DNA of 64,000 bases from Lycium barbarum (taxonomy: Eukaryota; Streptophyta; Magnoliopsida; Solanales; Solanaceae): contig NC_083340.1 of the NCBI RefSeq assembly GCF_019175385.1, positions 14,644,336-14,708,335 on the forward strand, read 5' to 3'. Position 1 is the first letter of the stretch. Each line of letters starts with the position of its first letter. The notes under the pieces were generated by a model. It searched no databases, was not told where the DNA came from, and was given only the letters and a program-made list of their open reading frames with translations. A program made the position numbers and the translations under genes. This document shows positions 62,301-64,000 of the stretch, in pieces.

Positions 62301-63831
62301 GAATCTGAGATTGAATGATTACTCATTTGATTATGAATATCAGGTATTAAATCAAGTGTCAAAACTTGAGATCATCTAGCACGCAGGAAACACTACTACG
62401 TTAACAAATGACTAAAAATAATAACCAGTCAAAACTAAATCTTCTTTCTCTTTCCTGTTCATGAAGATGTCAGTATAAATAGAGATCTTTTCGTCCATTT
62501 ATTAGACTTGCTAACATGAACCACAAGTATTGTTAGTATTATAGGACAGACAGAGAAAACTTACAGTTAAACATAAAATGACTGGAAAAACAATGTATAG
62601 GACATCAAGAGTCACTGCAGCGAGATATGATCCCATGTTCTTCTTAGAAATGACTGCATTAATGTTATCATCTTTCTTCGACAAGGCCTCTGCGGAATTA
62701 GGACCTGTATTGAGAAACAAAGACAACGGGACCATTATGTCAGCTTGATATAACTAAAACTGCCTAACCAATGCAAACTCTGAATAGAGGATCAGATGTC
62801 TCACGAAGGGGCGACGTGATACAGTACTTTGCCACATAAATAAATGGTGAAAAAAGAAAAGGAAATGGAAAAAAAGAGCAACTAACGTCACAAACACAGT
62901 GTTAGGATTTCTTTAGTCAAAAAATACAACTAATCCAGCACTTATGAGTTTCGGCAACAATGATCAGCTTAAAAAGGGAGAAAACACGGGACATTACTTA
63001 TCGCTAAGTAGGATTTTTTTTTGCTTCTGTATCATTCCATTTTTGTAGGATGCCCTGACGACACACTATTTAGTGCTCAAATGTAAGCTATATAGTACTC
63101 CCTCCGTCCTAATTTAAGTGTCTTAGTTTGACAAAACACGGAATTTAAGAAATATAGGGAGACTTTTCAATCTTGTGGTTCTAAATTAAAGATGTGTGTC
63201 ATGTCCTTTGAATTTTGCGGTTTTAAAATTGCCATGTATGGGGTTTGAATTGTCAACTCACTAAATATAAAAAAAGACGCTCTTTTTGGGACAGATTAAA
63301 AAGGAAAGTAAGACACTTCAAATTGAAACTGAGGGAGTAGCATACTAGCATCATCTAAAATAGAAAAACCAGCAAAAATTTAAAAAGAAAACAAATTAAC
63401 TAAAACTTAATAAGAAGCAAAGATAATCCCAATCCCATATGTTGGTAAAACAAGAATGAATAAAATGATACACAATTTAGTGTTATTTCACACCTTTTTT
63501 GGTACTGGAATATACTGAACGTAGAAAGAGAATCATCTGAATCACAACACACAAAAATTAAAATAAAACACATAATACTAACAACAAAAATAAATAAACA
63601 TTTATAGGAAGGGTTTGGTACAGAGAGAGTAGTAATGAGAAGCAACAATTCCATCATTGAGGTTCCTTTCAAATTGCTCACAAACCTGAAAAGGCAAATT
63701 GTCAAAAAATCAAATCATAACAAAGTGAAATTTATAGATTTGTCGTTAAAAGAAAAATAATGAGAAGAAGATCGTAACTGTTCCTTGAGATGTTTGTTTG
63801 GGTTGAATGTACTCGCCGGAGAATCCATCAT
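47367..63831 (-). CDS. GPI-anchor inositol acyltransferase (GWT1/PIG-W family)
   Basis: This polytopic ER-membrane enzyme acylates the inositol of glucosaminyl-phosphatidylinositol, an early step in GPI-anchor synthesis. Exons were read by eye with GT/AG ends and continuous phase: 63831-63779; 63685-about 63579 or 63600 (donor uncertain); 62704-62565; 62304-62231; 62134-62059; 61964-61875; 61163-61090; 59665-59578; 58626-58500; 58414-58310; 56974-56845; 56733-56682; 56559-56515; 47722-47624; 47519-47367. Total is about 463 or 470 codons, normal for the family. Signatures are [92 protein letters not shown] and [14 protein letters not shown]. Multiple hydrophobic stretches are visible. The start [20 protein letters not shown] has no signal peptide. 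No stop or frameshift was found in the exons, so it is probably functional. The intron between exons 13 and 14 is 8.8 kb, mostly transposon. The single-copy status and Arabidopsis equivalent (At4g17910, from memory) are inferences. Confidence 0.93.
48637..50970 (+). pseudogene. L1 ORF2: RT C-terminal half, zf-RVT and RNase H remnants
   Basis: Readable blocks are [47 protein letters not shown] (the RT box, with Asn replacing the second catalytic Asp of YADD, 48979-48990), [14 protein letters not shown] and [13 protein letters not shown]. There is a long post-RT region with [13 protein letters not shown], and a zf-RVT-like part ([29 protein letters not shown]). The RNase H-like end reads [16 protein letters not shown] and [14 protein letters not shown] frameshift near 48727, TGA at 48862-48864, another frameshift near 50263 and a 41-bp tandem duplication near 50840-50920 inactivate it. 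Confidence 0.88.
51942..52314. mobile_element. hAT-type MITE
   Basis: The termini are CAGTGTTATCAAAGG and its complement ending GATAACACTG, with a perfect 8-bp duplication GTTTATAT (51934-51941 and 52315-52322). The interior is rich in GCGCTT/AAGCGC blocks. 373 bp, non-coding. Confidence 0.88.
52866..53845. mobile_element. Foldback element: ~980-bp near-perfect palindrome
   Basis: The arms are nearly 490 bp each. The left arm begins CGGAAAAGGTCCAAAAATAC and the right arm ends with its complement; they meet at about 53446-53456. They are flanked by a 9-bp duplication TATATGTAA (52857-52865 and 53846-53854), pointing to a Mutator-type transposase. Each arm holds repeated TTTTGCATTTCGTGAATT-like blocks. 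A transcript would fold into one long hairpin. Confidence 0.88.
54983..56514. other. Remainder of the large GWT1 intron
   Basis: No gene or clear element. 55700-56000 has long T/C-rich stretches that may be a very old antisense LINE fragment, but no motif could be confirmed. Confidence 0.4.
57348..57576 (+). mobile_element. tRNA-derived SINE in a GWT1 intron
   Basis: A box-A-like TGGCCTGGTGG (57361-57371) and a box-B AGTTCGAAACC (57413-57423) form a pol III internal promoter. The body is ~150 bp and it ends in an A tail. It is flanked by a perfect 17-bp duplication, aaaacttatcttttcca (57331-57347 and 57577-57593). The size and layout fit Solanaceae SINE families; the exact family was not determined. 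Confidence 0.88.
59035..59310 (-). mobile_element. Antisense RTE-clade LINE fragment, degenerate
   Basis: The minus strand resembles the C-terminal RTE coding region, in several frames: GAAATGCGGATGCTAAG (EMRMLR-like), then ATTAAAAATGACCACATTCG and CGCTTGAGATGGTTTGATAT (RLRWFG/D-like). It lies in the intron after exon 8 of the GWT1-like gene. Old and without an intact frame. Confidence 0.6.
59384..59461. repeat. Tandem repeat, 3 x 26 bp
   Basis: The unit GGCTATCACAAGACATTCTC plus AAAGAC is repeated three times (59384, 59410, 59436) with one or two changes. Confidence 0.85.
61728..61860. mobile_element. Possible truncated hAT-MITE relative
   Basis: CAGTGTTGTTAAAGGCGC resembles the end of the MITE at 51942. 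It is followed by GCTCAAGCGGCACTAAAGTT-type sequence. No opposite terminus or duplication was seen. It sits just upstream of exon 6's donor side. Confidence 0.3.
63098..63337. mobile_element. Stowaway MITE in GWT1 intron 2
   Basis: The ends CTCCCTCCGTCCTAATTTAA and TTCAAATTGAAACTGAGGGAG are inverted, between TA dinucleotides (63096-63097, 63338-63339). This is the canonical CTCCCTCCGT Stowaway terminus (Tc1/mariner). 240 bp. Confidence 0.88.
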
Positions 63832-64000
63832 CAACGAGATGCCAAAGTTCGGATTGAATGTTTGTTTGGATTTTTTTTAAGGCTTGATTAGATGCCTCTC
63901 ACGAAGAAGGTGAATGACTGGCAATTGAAAAAGAAGGGGAAGGAGCGGTGGATGGAGGTGGCGGCGGTGACGGAGTGTGATAAGGAGATAATACCCAATG
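63832..64000 (-). promoter_or_regulatory. 5' UTR/upstream region of the GWT1-like gene (partial)
   Basis: The sequence directly upstream of the ATG has no in-frame Met close by. It becomes GC-richer near 63940-63980. The promoter proper lies at or beyond the window edge. Confidence 0.4.

Overview
This 64-kb window is AT-rich plant nuclear DNA. It has spliced genes, long introns, and nested retrotransposons and DNA transposons. Several repeat families point to a Solanaceae genome: RTE LINE tails ending in (TTG)n, a Tnt1/Tork-like Copia element, and Gypsy-type LTRs ending GTCGTGACA or GCGTGACA. The species is not decidable from sequence alone.

There are two apparently functional host genes, both on the minus strand. 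(1) Positions 22068-24630 hold a three-exon bHLH transcription factor of subgroup Ia (bHLH71/bHLH96-like, 332 codons). (2) Positions 47367-63831 hold a gene of about 15 exons for the GPI-anchor inositol acyltransferase (GWT1/PIG-W family). Its introns hold an L1 LINE with three further insertions nested in it, a tRNA-derived SINE, a Stowaway MITE and an antisense RTE fragment. A broken F-box gene lies at 14188-15219. A short gene-like ORF at 578-709 may be a terminal exon of an upstream gene.

Mobile elements fill most of the rest. From left to right: an RTE tail (1-556); a four-level nest at 1030-11058 (PIF/Harbinger, then RTE LINE, then Tat/Ogre-like solo LTR, then Tekay/Del-like solo LTR, each with a readable target-site duplication); a foldback element with 400-bp internal tandem repeats (11371-12960); a 1-kb inverted-repeat element carrying a 120-bp RTE tail (15899-16916); a deleted hAT element (25880-29057); a Tourist-like MITE (29298-29864); a 6.1-kb Mutator-like element carrying a decayed plant-mobile-domain gene plus a transposase that lacks its core (30042-36145); a second Tourist-like MITE (36375-36617); a Copia element with both LTRs but without reverse transcriptase and RNase H (37122-41621); an RTE tail and two Stowaway-like MITEs (43520-45741). 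Inside the large GWT1 intron lies the L1, which contains a solo LTR, which in turn contains a hAT MITE and a 980-bp near-perfect palindrome.

No rRNA gene, CRISPR array or operon-like organisation was seen. The most unusual features are the completely ordered nested insertions, the two hairpin-forming foldback elements, and the Mutator-like element whose termini are built from repeated ACGT-centred hairpins.
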